Shown: positions 49,985 to 59,736, numbered from the stretch's first letter. The stretch is DNA of 64,000 nt from Trinickia dabaoshanensis (GCF_002879885.1 NZ_PNYA01000017.1:1-64000); one strand, 5' to 3'. Notes: generated by a model from the sequence alone, not told the origin. Made by a program: numbers and translations.

Positions 49985-51062
49985 GGTGGACATCCCTTCC
50001 CACTAAGCGCACGGCTTCCCGTTTCCAATCGATGCCGACGGTCTCGCCTTCCGCGATGGGCTCGTCGCCTTCGTTCTGACAGCACACGAGTACTTCGCCG
50101 AGGCGGCAGTCCACGCGGTACAGCCATTGGCTGCCGAGGAAGAATCGGCTCGTGACCGTCGCGGACACCCGGCCGTTTCCGGACACATCGAGGCGTACTT
50201 TTTCGGGGCGAATGCAAACCGTCACGGCGTCGCCGATCGCGACGCTCTCGCCGTGCGGGTGCAATGGCCGTCCGACCTCGATGCGATCGGCCCCGATCGT
50301 CACGTGCAGGTTCGCATCGTCGTGCGCGACGACGGTGCCCGAAAACAGATTGGCCTTGCCGATGAATTCGGAGACGAAGCGATTTTCCGGGCGCTCGTAA
50401 GCGCGGTAAGGCGTGTCGACTTGAGTGATGCGGCCCGCCTCCATCACGACGACGCGATCACTGATGGACAGCGCCTCCGACTGGTCGTGCGTGACCATGA
50501 TCGTCGTCGTGCCGACACGCCGTTGAATGGCTCGGAGCTCGAATTGCATCTCCTCGCGCAGCTTGGCATCGAGGTTCGACATGGGTTCGTCGAGCAGCAG
50601 GACCGGCGGCGCGATGACGATGGCGCGCGCGATGGCGACGCGTTGACGCTGCCCCCCCGAAAGCTCGCGCGGAAAGCGATCGGCCAGCGCGTCGAGGCGC
50701 ACGAGAGAGAGCGCTTCGCGCACGCGCGTTTCGCTTTCGGCCTTGCCGACGCGGCGCATGTCGAGCCCGAAGCGCACGTTTTGCGCGACGGTCATGTGCG
50801 GAAACAGCGCGTAGCTTTGAAAGACGATGCCGAGGCCGCGCTGATTCGGCTTCATGTCGGTGATGTCGCGCCCGTCCAGCACGATGCGTCCGGTGCTCGC
50901 CTGGACGAAGCCCGCGATCATCTGCAACGTGGTGGTTTTTCCGCAGCCCGACGGACCGAGCAACGACACGAATTCGCCTTTTTCCACCGAGAGATTGAGA
51001 TCGGCGACGGCATGCAGGTTGCCGAACGACTTCGAAACGTCGGCAAGCGTGAGAAACGACAT
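49977..51062 (-). CDS. ABC importer ATPase (PotA type)
   Basis: A 361-residue ATPase. Walker A GPSGCGKTT, Q-loop FQSYALFPHM, signature ELSGGQRQRVAIARA, Walker B VLLLDEPMSNLD and TVTHDQ-type switch (VTHDQSEAL) are intact. A C-terminal TOBE domain (AVTVCIRPEKVRLDVSG) is typical of polyamine and ferric-iron importers. It is first in the seven-gene operon and faces the IclR gene across a 318-base divergent region. Confidence 0.93.
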   Translation of the reverse strand: MSFLTLADVSKSFGNLHAVADLNLSVEKGEFVSLLGPSGCGKTTTLQMIAGFVQASTGRIVLDGRDITDMKPNQRGLGIVFQSYALFPHMTVAQNVRFGLDMRRVGKAESETRVREALSLVRLDALADRFPRELSGGQRQRVAIARAIVIAPPVLLLDEPMSNLDAKLREEMQFELRAIQRRVGTTTIMVTHDQSEALSISDRVVVMEAGRITQVDTPYRAYERPENRFVSEFIGKANLFSGTVVAHDDANLHVTIGADRIEVGRPLHPHGESVAIGDAVTVCIRPEKVRLDVSGNGRVSATVTSRFFLGSQWLYRVDCRLGEVLVCCQNEGDEPIAEGETVGIDWKREAVRLVGRDVHHA

Positions 51063-51380
51063 GGTTCGGCTCCCGTGCCTGATAGGTGCGCCTTCGCGAT
51101 GCGCAGGGGCATCGGGGCATCAGGCTGAGGCGATTCTGTCCAGCCATATAGACCGAGTCAATTTAGAATTCCGGTCAACGATAGGAAAATCCAAAAAATT
51201 CCGGTCAATGGAATGACCGTGCGTCGATATCGCACATACCTTTCATCGTGTGCATTGAGGGTTATCCCTCGGCATGTGCGCGTCGTGGGCGCTCCGCTAG
51301 GAAAGCTGAGATACTGCGCGGGCAATCGATGGAGTCGAAGATATTCCACTGATTAGAACCTGAGGATGGAGGATGGTCGA
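51063..51380. promoter_or_regulatory. Divergent control region with IclR-type operator repeats
   Basis: AATTCCGGTCAA occurs twice in the same orientation (51167-51178 and 51197-51208, 30 bases apart, three helix turns). The second copy begins a perfect inverted repeat CGGTCA-N6-TGACCG (51202-51219). The patch is AT-richer than its surroundings. The repeats are a natural binding site for the adjacent IclR regulator, controlling both itself and the importer operon. Confidence 0.6.
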
Positions 51381-52250
51381 ATGAGCGGGGCAACAACGCA
51401 AGAAGACGAGATCAAGAGCGGCGACGAGCAGGGGGATGCCCCCGGCGCGGGAATGCTGCCGCGGGCGTTCGCGCTGGTGCGCGCGCTGGCGTCGCATCAA
51501 GCGAGCGGCGCGCGGGTCACGCAACTGGCGAAGATGGTCGGGCTCACGCAGGGCACGACGCACCGCATCTTGCGCGCGCTGATCGTCGAGGGCGTGGTCG
51601 AACAGGACGAACGCTCCAAGCTGTATCGGCTCGGCGTCGATTTTTTCGCGCTGGCGGCGCAGGCGGGAAACCCCGGCGGCATGCGAATGTTGTGCCGTCC
51701 CGCATTGCTTAGGCTTTGCGCGAGTTTGGGAGAAACCATCTTTTTGCTCGCGAAAAGCGGCTTCGACGCGGTATGTCTCGATCTGTGCGAAGGCCCGTTC
51801 CCCATTCGCTCGTTTACGAACGACGTGGGTGGCCGCATCGCCCTGGGGGTGGGACAGGGCAGTCTGGCAATTCTCGCGTTCCTCCCCGAGGCAGAGCGCG
51901 AAGAGATCATTCGCTTCAACGTGCCGCGTATTCGTGGTCATGGCGTGCTCGACGAGGTCTATCTGCGCACGGAGATCGAACGCGTGCGGCAGCTCGGTTA
52001 CGCCGCGCGCAACAGCGGGGTGCTCGAAGGCATGGCCGGGGTCGCCGTGCCGATCCTCGACCGCACCGGAACGGCGGTGGCGGCATTGAGCGTCGGCACG
52101 CTTTCGTCTCGCCTCGGCGACGACCGGTTGCCGATGGTCGTGGAGCTGCTGAAGCGTCAAGCGGATTCGATCGGTCCGCTGACCAATCCATTCGACGTGG
52201 CGCTCAAACGGCGTCCGGCGCCTGGGCTCGGTGCTGCGCTCGGCGCATAG
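51381..52250 (+). CDS. IclR-family transcriptional regulator
   Basis: A 289-residue regulator. A winged helix-turn-helix (ALVRALASHQASGARVTQLA, VGLTQGTTHRILRALIVEG) precedes the IclR effector domain (ALLRLCASLGETIFLLAKSG; GVLEGMAGVAVPILDRTG). ATG 51381 follows GGAGG; ATG 51366 would add five residues. It is divergent from the importer/oxidoreductase operon, the likely target. The ligand is probably the imported compound or its product. Confidence 0.92.
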   Translation: MSGATTQEDEIKSGDEQGDAPGAGMLPRAFALVRALASHQASGARVTQLAKMVGLTQGTTHRILRALIVEGVVEQDERSKLYRLGVDFFALAAQAGNPGGMRMLCRPALLRLCASLGETIFLLAKSGFDAVCLDLCEGPFPIRSFTNDVGGRIALGVGQGSLAILAFLPEAEREEIIRFNVPRIRGHGVLDEVYLRTEIERVRQLGYAARNSGVLEGMAGVAVPILDRTGTAVAALSVGTLSSRLGDDRLPMVVELLKRQADSIGPLTNPFDVALKRRPAPGLGAALGA

Positions 52251-52438
52251 GCGATTCGCGTCACCATTATTGGTAGGGCTGAATATTTATTATCGATTTA
52301 TATATGGAGTTAAATGCGGATCGCAAAAATAAAGCGATCGCCGGAATTGAGATGATTTTGAAAGGCGGGTGTTAATCGCGATAAGGTAAAGACCAGTCGG
52401 TACCTGCCGGGGAAATCTCAAATTTCTGGAGGTCACTC

Positions 52439-53452
52439 ATGAAGCGAATCATATTGAAAGCGCTGCTTGGCGCTTGCGCATTGACCGTGTACGCCAACGT
52501 CGCGGGCGCCGCCGCAACGGCGGCTCCGACGCTCATAACCGAACCCGACCAAGGCTTGGCGCCTGTTTATACGCTGATGCAGTCGGCGACGAGCACGCTC
52601 GACATGACCATGTACGAACTCGTCGATACACAGGCCGAGGATATTCTCGTCCAGCTTGCGGCCAAGGGCGTGGCGGTGCGGGTGATCCTCGATCAGAACC
52701 TCGAATCGCGCAACAACCAAAGCGCGTACGACTATCTGAGCCAAAACGGTGTGAACGTCGTCTGGGCGAACCCCGCTTATTCGGCGACCCATGAAAAAGC
52801 GATCGTCGTCGACGGTCAAACGGCCGCCGTCATGACGCTCAACCTCACGAGCCGCTATTACGCCACCTCGCGCGATTTCGCCGTCATCGATCACGATGCG
52901 AACGATGTCGCCGCCATCGAGACGACGTTCAACGCCGACTTCGCGAACGATGCCGTCACGCCGCCGACCGGGGACGATTTGGTTTGGAGTCCTACCAATT
53001 CGACGGCGGCGCTCCTCTCGGTCATCCATTCCGCCACGAGTACGCTGCAGATCGAAAACGAGGAGATGGGCAACTCGATGATCGTGACGGCGCTCGTCAA
53101 CGCCGCCCATCGCGGCGTGCAGGTGCAGGTGACGATGACCTACAACTCGAAATACGTCAGCAACTACGACAAGCTCAGCGCCGCGGGCGTACTCATCGCC
53201 ACTTACGATCCGAACGCCTCGCTGTATATCCATGCGAAAGCGATCGTCGCCGACTACGGTACGTCGAGCGCCGAAGCCTTCGTCGGCTCGGAAAACTTTT
53301 CGGTGGCTTCGCTTACGCGCAATCGCGAACTGGGGCTCGTGACCCAAGACCCGTCGGTCATAGCATCGCTCGCTTCGGTGTTGCAATCGGACTTCCGCGG
53401 CGGCACGCTTTACGGTAGCGGTGCCGGCTCGACGCAATCGCCGTTCCTCTGA
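52439..53452 (+). CDS. Exported phospholipase D-like protein
   Basis: A 337-residue protein with a Sec signal (LKALLGACALTVYANVAGAA) and two PLD halves. The first HKD motif is HEKAIVVDGQTAAVMTLN (the usual Gly-Ser is replaced by Met-Thr) and the second HAKAIVADYG followed by FVGSENFS. It is thus a full, secreted PLD-superfamily hydrolase acting on phospholipids or nucleic acids. TGGAGGTCACTC precedes ATG. It stands alone after an AT-rich stretch (52251-52438). Confidence 0.88.
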   Translation: MKRIILKALLGACALTVYANVAGAAATAAPTLITEPDQGLAPVYTLMQSATSTLDMTMYELVDTQAEDILVQLAAKGVAVRVILDQNLESRNNQSAYDYLSQNGVNVVWANPAYSATHEKAIVVDGQTAAVMTLNLTSRYYATSRDFAVIDHDANDVAAIETTFNADFANDAVTPPTGDDLVWSPTNSTAALLSVIHSATSTLQIENEEMGNSMIVTALVNAAHRGVQVQVTMTYNSKYVSNYDKLSAAGVLIATYDPNASLYIHAKAIVADYGTSSAEAFVGSENFSVASLTRNRELGLVTQDPSVIASLASVLQSDFRGGTLYGSGAGSTQSPFL

Positions 53453-53579
53453 TGCCGGCATTGGAGCGTCGTTGATACGCTGGAGCAGGGCGCTCGCCCA
53501 CGCATGAATGACCGAATTGCGATGCGCGGGCGCGACTCCGGTAAACTCACGCCTTTCGCCCGCATTTTTTCCTCGCGCC

Positions 53580-54278
53580 ATGACTCAAGACGAACTCAAG
53601 CGATTGGTCGGCCAAGCCGCCGCCGATTATGTCAATGCCAACGTGGCCGAAGGTGCCGTCATCGGCGTCGGAACCGGCTCCACCGCGAATTGTTTCATCG
53701 ATGCGCTCGCGGCCCAAAAGCACCGCTACCGCGGCGCCGTATCGAGCTCGGTCGCCACGACGGCACGGCTCGAGCAGCACGGCATCAAGGTGTTCGATCT
53801 GAACGAAGTCGAATCGCTGCCTGTTTATGTGGACGGCGCCGACGAAATCGATCCGAAAGGCGCCATGATCAAGGGCGGCGGCGGAGCGCTCACGCGTGAG
53901 AAGATCGTCGCCTCGGTGGCCGAGGTGTTCGTTTGCATCGCCGATGCGTCCAAACGCGTGCCTGTGCTGGGCGGGTTTCCCCTACCCGTCGAGGTTCTTC
54001 CGATGGCGCGCACGGCCATCGGCCGCCGGCTGACGGCGTTGGGCGGCGTGCCCGTGTTGCGCGTGAACGCGCAAGGCGCGCCCTATATCACCGACAACGG
54101 CAATGAAATTTTGGACGTCAAACATCTGGCGATCCACGATCCGTGCGCGCTCGAAGCCCAAATCAATGCCTGGCCCGGTGTCGTCACCGTGGGCCTGTTC
54201 GCGAGCCGCGGCGCGGACTTTTGCTTGCTCGGATCGGACGAGGGCGTGCAAACGCTCGACTATCGCTCGAACGCCTAA
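53580..54278 (+). CDS. rpiA: Ribose-5-phosphate isomerase A
   Basis: A 232-residue isomerase linking ribose-5-phosphate and ribulose-5-phosphate in the pentose phosphate pathway. Signature blocks are [49 protein letters not shown] and DNGNEILDV, with the catalytic Glu in LTREK. ATG 53580 is the family start; the frame from 53508 adds unrelated sequence. It has no operon partner. Confidence 0.95.
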   Translation: MTQDELKRLVGQAAADYVNANVAEGAVIGVGTGSTANCFIDALAAQKHRYRGAVSSSVATTARLEQHGIKVFDLNEVESLPVYVDGADEIDPKGAMIKGGGGALTREKIVASVAEVFVCIADASKRVPVLGGFPLPVEVLPMARTAIGRRLTALGGVPVLRVNAQGAPYITDNGNEILDVKHLAIHDPCALEAQINAWPGVVTVGLFASRGADFCLLGSDEGVQTLDYRSNA

Positions 54279-54380
54279 AGGGTGGATCGTTTTTTGCCAT
54301 AGTACCCGGTATCCGGTAGATAGGCTGCCGAGCGACGCAGGGTACGGCGGCGCACCACACGTTTGAGGATTGATCCAATC

Positions 54381-54617
54381 ATGCAACGCGAACTGAGGCA
54401 GGCCCTCGATACGGCCTATTCGCGGTTGAAAGACGGCCGGGCGGAGCCGGCCGCGTTCGCGAGCAACTACGCGCTGGGGCTCGGCATCGTCGTGGGCGGA
54501 CAAGCCTGCGGCGCAATGACGGAGCAGGAAGCGGCGGGCGAGCGGGCCCATCTGGGCATGCTCGCCGTTTTGTTCGAAGTGCAAGCGCGGATTCGAAGCG
54601 GCTCCGACGCGCATTGA
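54381..54617 (+). CDS. Small unknown protein (78 residues)
   Basis: A helical, soluble protein: QRELRQALDTAYSRLKDGRA, SNYALGLGIVVGGQACGAMT and ERAHLGMLAVLFEVQARIRS. ATG 54381 is used; GAGGA lies about 12 bases upstream and a TTG at 54363 is possible. It ends ten bases before the convergent Crp/Fnr gene. No family is recognised, though similar small proteins are common in Burkholderiaceae. Confidence 0.6.
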   Translation: MQRELRQALDTAYSRLKDGRAEPAAFASNYALGLGIVVGGQACGAMTEQEAAGERAHLGMLAVLFEVQARIRSGSDAH

Positions 54618-54626
54618 GCGCGCTGC

Positions 54627-55361
54627 TCAGCCGACCGTATTTTGTTGATGCAGGCTCGGCAGCAGGCGGTCGAACTCGCGCTTGACGAGCCCGTAGCACT
54701 CGCACGCGCGCGCCTCGAGGCCCTTGCGGTCGAGCACTTTGATGTGCCCGCGGCTGTGATGGATCAGCCCTTGGTCGTGCAGCTTGCCGGCAGCCTCGGT
54801 GATCCCTTCGCGCCGCACGCCGAGCATATCGGCGATCAACTGCTGCGTCACGGCCAACTCGTCGGTCGCGGCCCGATCGATTTCGATCAAGAGCCAACGG
54901 CATAGCTGCTTGCTCAGCGAATGATGGCGATTGCAAGCCGCCGTTTGCGCCACTTGCGTCAGCAAAGCCTGCATATAAAGCAGCATCAGCCGGCGCAGCA
55001 AATCGGAACGCGCGATTTCTTGCTTGAGCTGCTGCGCGCTCATGCGGTAGGCGAAGCCCGAGCATTGCACCTGCACTCGGCTGGGCATCGTCTCCCCGCC
55101 CGTCAACACCTGTACGCCCGTCATGCCTTCGCGTCCGACGGCGGCCAGCTCGACCGAGCCGCCGTCTTCCATCATCGAGAGGATCGAAATGATGGCCGTC
55201 GTCGGGAAATACACGTGATGGATCTTATGGCCGCAGTCGCAAAGCAGTTGCTCCGTGCGCAGATGGACCAATTCAAGGTGCGGCGTCAGCGCCTGCCATT
55301 CGTGCGACGGCAGCGCGCCGAGCAGGTGATTGCCGTGAAGGTCGGATTGTAGCGTCAACAT
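54627..55361 (-). CDS. Crp/Fnr-family transcriptional regulator
   Basis: A 244-residue regulator. The cyclic-nucleotide-like domain (GGSVELAAVGREGMTGVQVL) and a C-terminal helix-turn-helix (ELAVTQQLIADMLGVRREGI, TEAAGKLHDQGLI) are visible. It lacks an N-terminal FNR-type cysteine cluster, so it is not an oxygen sensor of that kind. GAGGACCGATC precedes ATG 55361; the frame upstream shows no domain. It is convergent with the 78-residue gene. Targets unknown. Confidence 0.9.
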   Translation of the reverse strand: MLTLQSDLHGNHLLGALPSHEWQALTPHLELVHLRTEQLLCDCGHKIHHVYFPTTAIISILSMMEDGGSVELAAVGREGMTGVQVLTGGETMPSRVQVQCSGFAYRMSAQQLKQEIARSDLLRRLMLLYMQALLTQVAQTAACNRHHSLSKQLCRWLLIEIDRAATDELAVTQQLIADMLGVRREGITEAAGKLHDQGLIHHSRGHIKVLDRKGLEARACECYGLVKREFDRLLPSLHQQNTVG

Positions 55362-56300
55362 GATCGGTCCTCGTTCGCTTGCCGCCTCGCGCTCCCTTGC
55401 ACGTGCTCTTGCGGCTTGTTCGTTACTTGGCTGACGAAGCTCGGGCGACGAGGATCGCACTATCGACTGATGATCCTCGTACGTCCCGGCGTCGTTTCGG
55501 CCTCTCTCCCTGGCCGGTGCGCCGTCTGTGCGGCAGCGCTCGGTTGCGCCCCCTGCTGCGAGGATCGTGCCAAGCCCGGTGCCAATGGGGCCTCGCCCGG
55601 TGCGGACGTGGCCCTGCCGGGCGCTATGTGCGCTACCCCCGCTTTTTGTTTCAAATCTGGACATCCGTCCGGGCCTCGTTCGTGTTGCAGAGCACGTTCA
55701 AGTAGTCCCGCCAAATGCTTGATCGGCTTGGAGTTCGATGCGATGAGACATGGGCGGCGAGAGGCGGTTGCCCGCGCGCAGGGCCCTTTTCGAGGGCAGT
55801 GGGCATGGCTTGCAGCCGCAAAACGCCCCCCGCCGTAAATGAGTCATTGTTGAGACATGGCCAAAACGCCGTGTCGTTGCGTGATTTCCCCAATGGCCAA
55901 TGAACTGATCGATGTGAGTGCGATGGCGAACGGTATTACGGTTGCGAGCGACGTACCGTGCAGCCATGGCGATTCGTCGTATGTTGTTTCGGACAACGAA
56001 ACGTTTCGCTTATGGTCGAATGTATCGAGGACGTGAGCTAGGTCAAGGTTCGGTTCTTATGCTCGCGAAATTATGCAGGTATCCGAAATAAAGGGGAGCG
56101 CGCCGTCGCGACGCCCAGGCACGCGGATCGATTCCGTGCGGGGCACGCGCCGATTTCGTCAGAGGGATAACCCTGTTCAGGCGTTTCCCAATGGCGCAAC
56201 GCGACGGATCGAAGCACCGTAACGCTTACCGGCCGAGGTTTGGCGGGAGGTGCGCAATGGATCAGGCAAAGAAGCGTCGCAGGGCGCATCGGGGGGACTT
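55362..56300. other. 0.9-kb region without recognised genes
   Basis: Reading frames here are short or overlap each other and show no domain or strong ribosome site. The left half is GC-rich with low-complexity Ala/Pro/Gly coding potential. The right half (55850-56090) is AT-richer. It contains GTTTCG-N5-CGAAAC immediately followed by another GTTTCG (55986-56008), a possible operator for the GntR gene that follows. Confidence 0.4.
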
Positions 56301-57017
56301 ATGGAGCAGGGCAAAGATCGTTCGCTGGTGAGCAAGGTCATGGACGGGCTCGTCAGCGGGATCGTCGAAGAAAAATACGGCGCGATCTTGCCGCCGCAGG
56401 ACGTGCTATCGAAAGAGTTCGACGTGAGCCGGACGGTCATGCGCGAAGCGCTCTCGATGCTCCTTGCGCGCGATATGCTCGACGTTCGGCCCAAGGTGGG
56501 CACACGGATTCGGCCGATGCGCGACTGGCGCATGATCGACGAGGACGTCGTGAATTGGCGCTTTCGAGCCAAGCCCGATCCGCAATTCATGCGCGACGTG
56601 ATCGAGTTTCGTATGTTGATCGAGCCGCGCGCCGCGGCGCAGGCCGCTTCGCGCGCAAGCGTCTCGGAAGTGGCCTCGATCCGCGAGGCGTTTGAAGTGT
56701 TTAAAACGCTGGCGCCCGGCGATGCGGGCTACCAAGCCGCCGACGAACTGTTGCATACGCGCATCGTCCATGCGAGCGGCAACCAGTTCTTCCAACAGAT
56801 GGCGGCCATCATTCGCGGCGCGTTGTCGGCCACGCACCCCATGCTCAGTCAAAAGCCGGGAGCGTGGGAGATCTCCGTGCGCACGCATGAGCGGCTCGTC
56901 GAGGCGGTCGAGCGTCGAGATCCGAAGGAAGCCGAAGCGGCGGCGCTGGCCGTGATCGACTTTGCGGCGGATGAAATCAGTCGAGAGTTTTCGGTGGAAA
57001 TGCCGAACCGGAGATGA
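56301..57017 (+). CDS. FadR-type GntR transcriptional regulator
   Basis: A 238-residue regulator with the GntR winged helix (GAILPPQDVLSKEFDVSRTV, MREALSMLLARDMLDVRPKV) and an FCD effector domain (FMRDVIEFRMLIEPRAAAQA; DELLHTRIVHASGNQFFQQM). GGGGGGACTT precedes ATG 56301. FadR-type regulators control sugar-acid or fatty-acid catabolism; the following Gfo/Idh gene on the same strand is a candidate target but lies 194 bases away. Confidence 0.9.
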   Translation: MEQGKDRSLVSKVMDGLVSGIVEEKYGAILPPQDVLSKEFDVSRTVMREALSMLLARDMLDVRPKVGTRIRPMRDWRMIDEDVVNWRFRAKPDPQFMRDVIEFRMLIEPRAAAQAASRASVSEVASIREAFEVFKTLAPGDAGYQAADELLHTRIVHASGNQFFQQMAAIIRGALSATHPMLSQKPGAWEISVRTHERLVEAVERRDPKEAEAAALAVIDFAADEISREFSVEMPNRR

Positions 57018-57211
57018 TCGTTCGTGCATCGCACGCAAGGCCGGCGCCATGATGCGCCGGTCTTTTCATTTGAGGCAAGGATTCGTCGATTCTTTCGTTT
57101 CGGCAAAGTAGAACGCATCGCAATCGTGCCCGTCTTATGATGGCGGGCGTTCCGGTCAGGGACGCAAGCGTGTCCCGATCGGCGGCCATCCAACGAGGAA
57201 ATGATTCGACG

Positions 57212-58189
57212 ATGAACGAAACAGGAACGATCGAGTGGGGCATCGTGGGCGCGGGGCGTATCGCCCATCGCTTTGCCCAGGGGCTGGCTCACGTACGCGA
57301 CGCGCGCATCGCTCGCGTCTGGTCGCGCCGCGCATCGAGCGTGGATGCGTTCGTGCAGCGCCACGGCGGGCAGCCGAGCGCGAGTTTGGACGAACTCTTG
57401 GCAAGCCATGTCGATGCCGTCTACATCGCCACGTTGAACGACACCCACGCGGATTTCGCGCGGGCCGCTCTGGCGGCAGGCAAGCACGTGCTCTGCGAGA
57501 AGCCCGCGACGCTGAACCTGCGGCAGCTCGAAGCCGTCCTCGAGGCGGCGCGCGCCTCGAAGCGTCTGTTCATGGAGGCCATGAAGCCGCCGTTCTTCCC
57601 GCTTTACCGCAAGCTGCGCGAGCATCTGCGCGACGACCCGATCGGTCCGGTCGGCCTCGTGCGGGCGGGGTTCGCGGTCGCCGACGTCCCGCACGAGCAT
57701 CCCTCCTTTTCGCTGAACGAAGGCGGCGGGGCGCTGCTCGACATCGGCATTTACGAAATGTTTCTTGCGGTCGATTGGCTCGGCGCGCCGCTCGACGTGC
57801 AAACGTTCGGTCGCCTCGGGCCTTCGGGCGTCGATACGTTCGCGAGCGTCCATTGCCGGCACGAGTCGGGCATCGCTCAAATCTTTTGCGGTCTCGATCT
57901 CGACGGCAAGGGCGACGCGCTGCTCGCGGGAACGCTCGGGCATGTCTGGATCCACGAGAAGTGGTGGAATCCGGTGCGGGCGACGGTCAGTTATGCCGGC
58001 GGGCGCGTGGTCGAATTGAACGTGCCGTTCGAAGGCGGCGGGCTCAACTACGAGACGGAGCATTTTTGCGACTTGATTCGTGCGGGGGCGTTGGAGAGCC
58101 CGGTCATGACGCACGAGAAGTCGCGGCACATGATCTCGATGTGCGATGCCGCGCGGGCCTCGCTCGGCTTGAAATTCCCCGGCGAGTAA
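57212..58189 (+). CDS. Gfo/Idh/MocA-family oxidoreductase
   Basis: A 325-residue NAD(P)-dependent dehydrogenase. The nucleotide motif is WGIVGAGRIAHRFAQGL, followed by YIATLNDTHADFARAAL, the active-site HVLCEKPATLNLRQLE and MEAMKPPFFPLYRKLR, and GGGALLDIGIYEM. It resembles the group that acts on pyranosides or trans-dihydrodiols. ATG 57212 has GAGG upstream. It may act on a sugar under the preceding GntR regulator, which is inferred from position. Confidence 0.88.
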   Translation: MNETGTIEWGIVGAGRIAHRFAQGLAHVRDARIARVWSRRASSVDAFVQRHGGQPSASLDELLASHVDAVYIATLNDTHADFARAALAAGKHVLCEKPATLNLRQLEAVLEAARASKRLFMEAMKPPFFPLYRKLREHLRDDPIGPVGLVRAGFAVADVPHEHPSFSLNEGGGALLDIGIYEMFLAVDWLGAPLDVQTFGRLGPSGVDTFASVHCRHESGIAQIFCGLDLDGKGDALLAGTLGHVWIHEKWWNPVRATVSYAGGRVVELNVPFEGGGLNYETEHFCDLIRAGALESPVMTHEKSRHMISMCDAARASLGLKFPGE

Positions 58190-58323
58190 CGGCTTGCCTG
58201 GCCGTTGGGCTCGAACGAGACATGCTACGATGCGCCAACTCGATCGCCGCATCGCGAGCAAGGCGTTGTTGCTGCGCGTTGACGGCTGCGCGAAGTCTCA
58301 AGGTCCCGCAAGGAGCGGCTAGC

Positions 58324-59019
58324 ATGTCCAACTATCTCGCCAATCTCTGGCGATCGAATAAGAACCTCGTCGCCTTTTTGTTTTTGATGGTGCTTTTCCG
58401 CAGCGCGATTGCCGATTGGAACGTCGTGCCTACGGGATCGATGCTCCCGACCATTCGCATCGGCGATCGGATCTTCGTCGACAAGATGGCTTACGACTTA
58501 CGCGTGCCGCTCACGCATATCGATATCGCGCATTTGGCCGACCCCAAGCGTGGGGATATCGTGACGGTCGATTCGAAGGCCGCCCACGAATTACTCGTGA
58601 AGCGCGTCATCGGCGTGCCGGGCGATGTGATCGCGTTGCGTGAGAATGTGCTGTATGTGAACGGCGTGCGCGCCGACTATCGTCCGATTGCCCAGGCACC
58701 GATGCCCGACGTCGCGTCCGGCCAGGCTGTCTATTTGACGGAACGCTTCGACGGGGTATCGCACGTGGTACGCCTATCGCCGATGGCGCCGAGCCCCGTG
58801 AGCTCGTTCGGTCCCGTCACCGTGCCGGCCGGCGAGTACCTCATGCTAGGCGACAATCGCGACGATAGCGCCGACTCGCGTTACTTCGGCTTCATCCCGC
58901 GCAAAGAAGTGATGGGCCGCGCGCGCAACGTGGCCTTCTCGCTCGATCCCGCTCACTTCTTTCTGCCGCGCGTGAACCGGTTCGGCGCGCCGCTCGACCA
59001 GTCGGTAGCCTCCAACTGA
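58324..59019 (+). CDS. Signal peptidase I (LepB family)
   Basis: A 231-residue membrane-bound serine-lysine protease that cleaves signal peptides in the periplasm. It has an N-terminal membrane segment (NLVAFLFLMVLFRSAIADW), the nucleophile Ser in PTGSMLPTI, the catalytic Lys in KRVIGVPGD, and GDNRDDSADSRYFGFIP. ATG 58324 follows GGAGCGG. It is shorter than E. coli LepB and not beside lepA-rnc, so it is probably a second signal peptidase. Confidence 0.92.
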   Translation: MSNYLANLWRSNKNLVAFLFLMVLFRSAIADWNVVPTGSMLPTIRIGDRIFVDKMAYDLRVPLTHIDIAHLADPKRGDIVTVDSKAAHELLVKRVIGVPGDVIALRENVLYVNGVRADYRPIAQAPMPDVASGQAVYLTERFDGVSHVVRLSPMAPSPVSSFGPVTVPAGEYLMLGDNRDDSADSRYFGFIPRKEVMGRARNVAFSLDPAHFFLPRVNRFGAPLDQSVASN

Positions 59020-59034
59020 TCGGCGCGTGCGCGC

Positions 59035-59694
59035 TCAGTGTCGCGTAGGGAGCGCAAGCCTGCGTTCGTAGGTGTGCTGCACCCATTCGAGCACCTGGCA
59101 CAGCACCCAATAGACCGCCGCCGCGGCGAGGTACAGCGGCAGGGGCTGATAGGTCGAAGCGATGATCTCCTGTGCGCTACGCAGCAATTCCGTGACGGTG
59201 ATGACGGAGACGAGCGACGTGTCCTTGATCAGGCTGATGAGGCTGTTCGAGAGACTGGGCACGGCGATGCGCAGTGCTTGCGGCCCGATGACGTAACGCA
59301 GCGTTTGCCGGCGCGACAGGCCCAGGCTATAGGCGGCGAGCCATTGGCCACGGTGAATACCGTTGATCGCGCCGCGCATGCTTTCCGACAGATAAGCCGC
59401 GACGTTCGCCGATAGGGCAATGACGCCCGCGGGCGTGGGATCGAGCGAAATCCCAATGCTTGGGAGTCCGTAATAAATGACGAAGATCTGCACGAGCAAG
59501 GGCGTGCCTCGCATGACGCTCACGTACAGCCGTGCGATCCAATTGAGCGGCTTGCTGTGGCTGATGCCCATCAGCGCGAGGACGACGGCCGCGATCAGCC
59601 CGAAGATCATCGAGAGAACCGCGAATTTGACCGTCAAGACGGCGCCCTGCGCGAGCACGGGCATCGATTGGACGAGCAGGGAAGTGGTGGACAT
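59035..59694 (-). CDS. Amino-acid ABC importer permease (cystine/polar type)
   Basis: A 219-residue HisM/TcyL-type permease with five or six membrane segments, the start TVKFAVLSMIFGLIAAVVLA, RGTPLLVQIFVIYYGLP and the coupling loop EAARS-like GQWLAAYSLGLSRRQTLRYV. It works with the binding protein at 59790; no ATPase gene is next to it. A hairpin (59737-59761) separates the two genes. Confidence 0.9.
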   Translation of the reverse strand: MSTTSLLVQSMPVLAQGAVLTVKFAVLSMIFGLIAAVVLALMGISHSKPLNWIARLYVSVMRGTPLLVQIFVIYYGLPSIGISLDPTPAGVIALSANVAAYLSESMRGAINGIHRGQWLAAYSLGLSRRQTLRYVIGPQALRIAVPSLSNSLISLIKDTSLVSVITVTELLRSAQEIIASTYQPLPLYLAAAAVYWVLCQVLEWVQHTYERRLALPTRH

Positions 59695-59736
59695 GGCGTG
59701 TGTTGTTCAAGAGGACTTGGGCGGCACAAAAGCGAA

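Noticed and set aside
55416-55838. Ala/Pro/Gly-rich frames in the gene-free region
   Set aside because: Several frames on both strands overlap there; none has a start signal or conserved-looking sequence.
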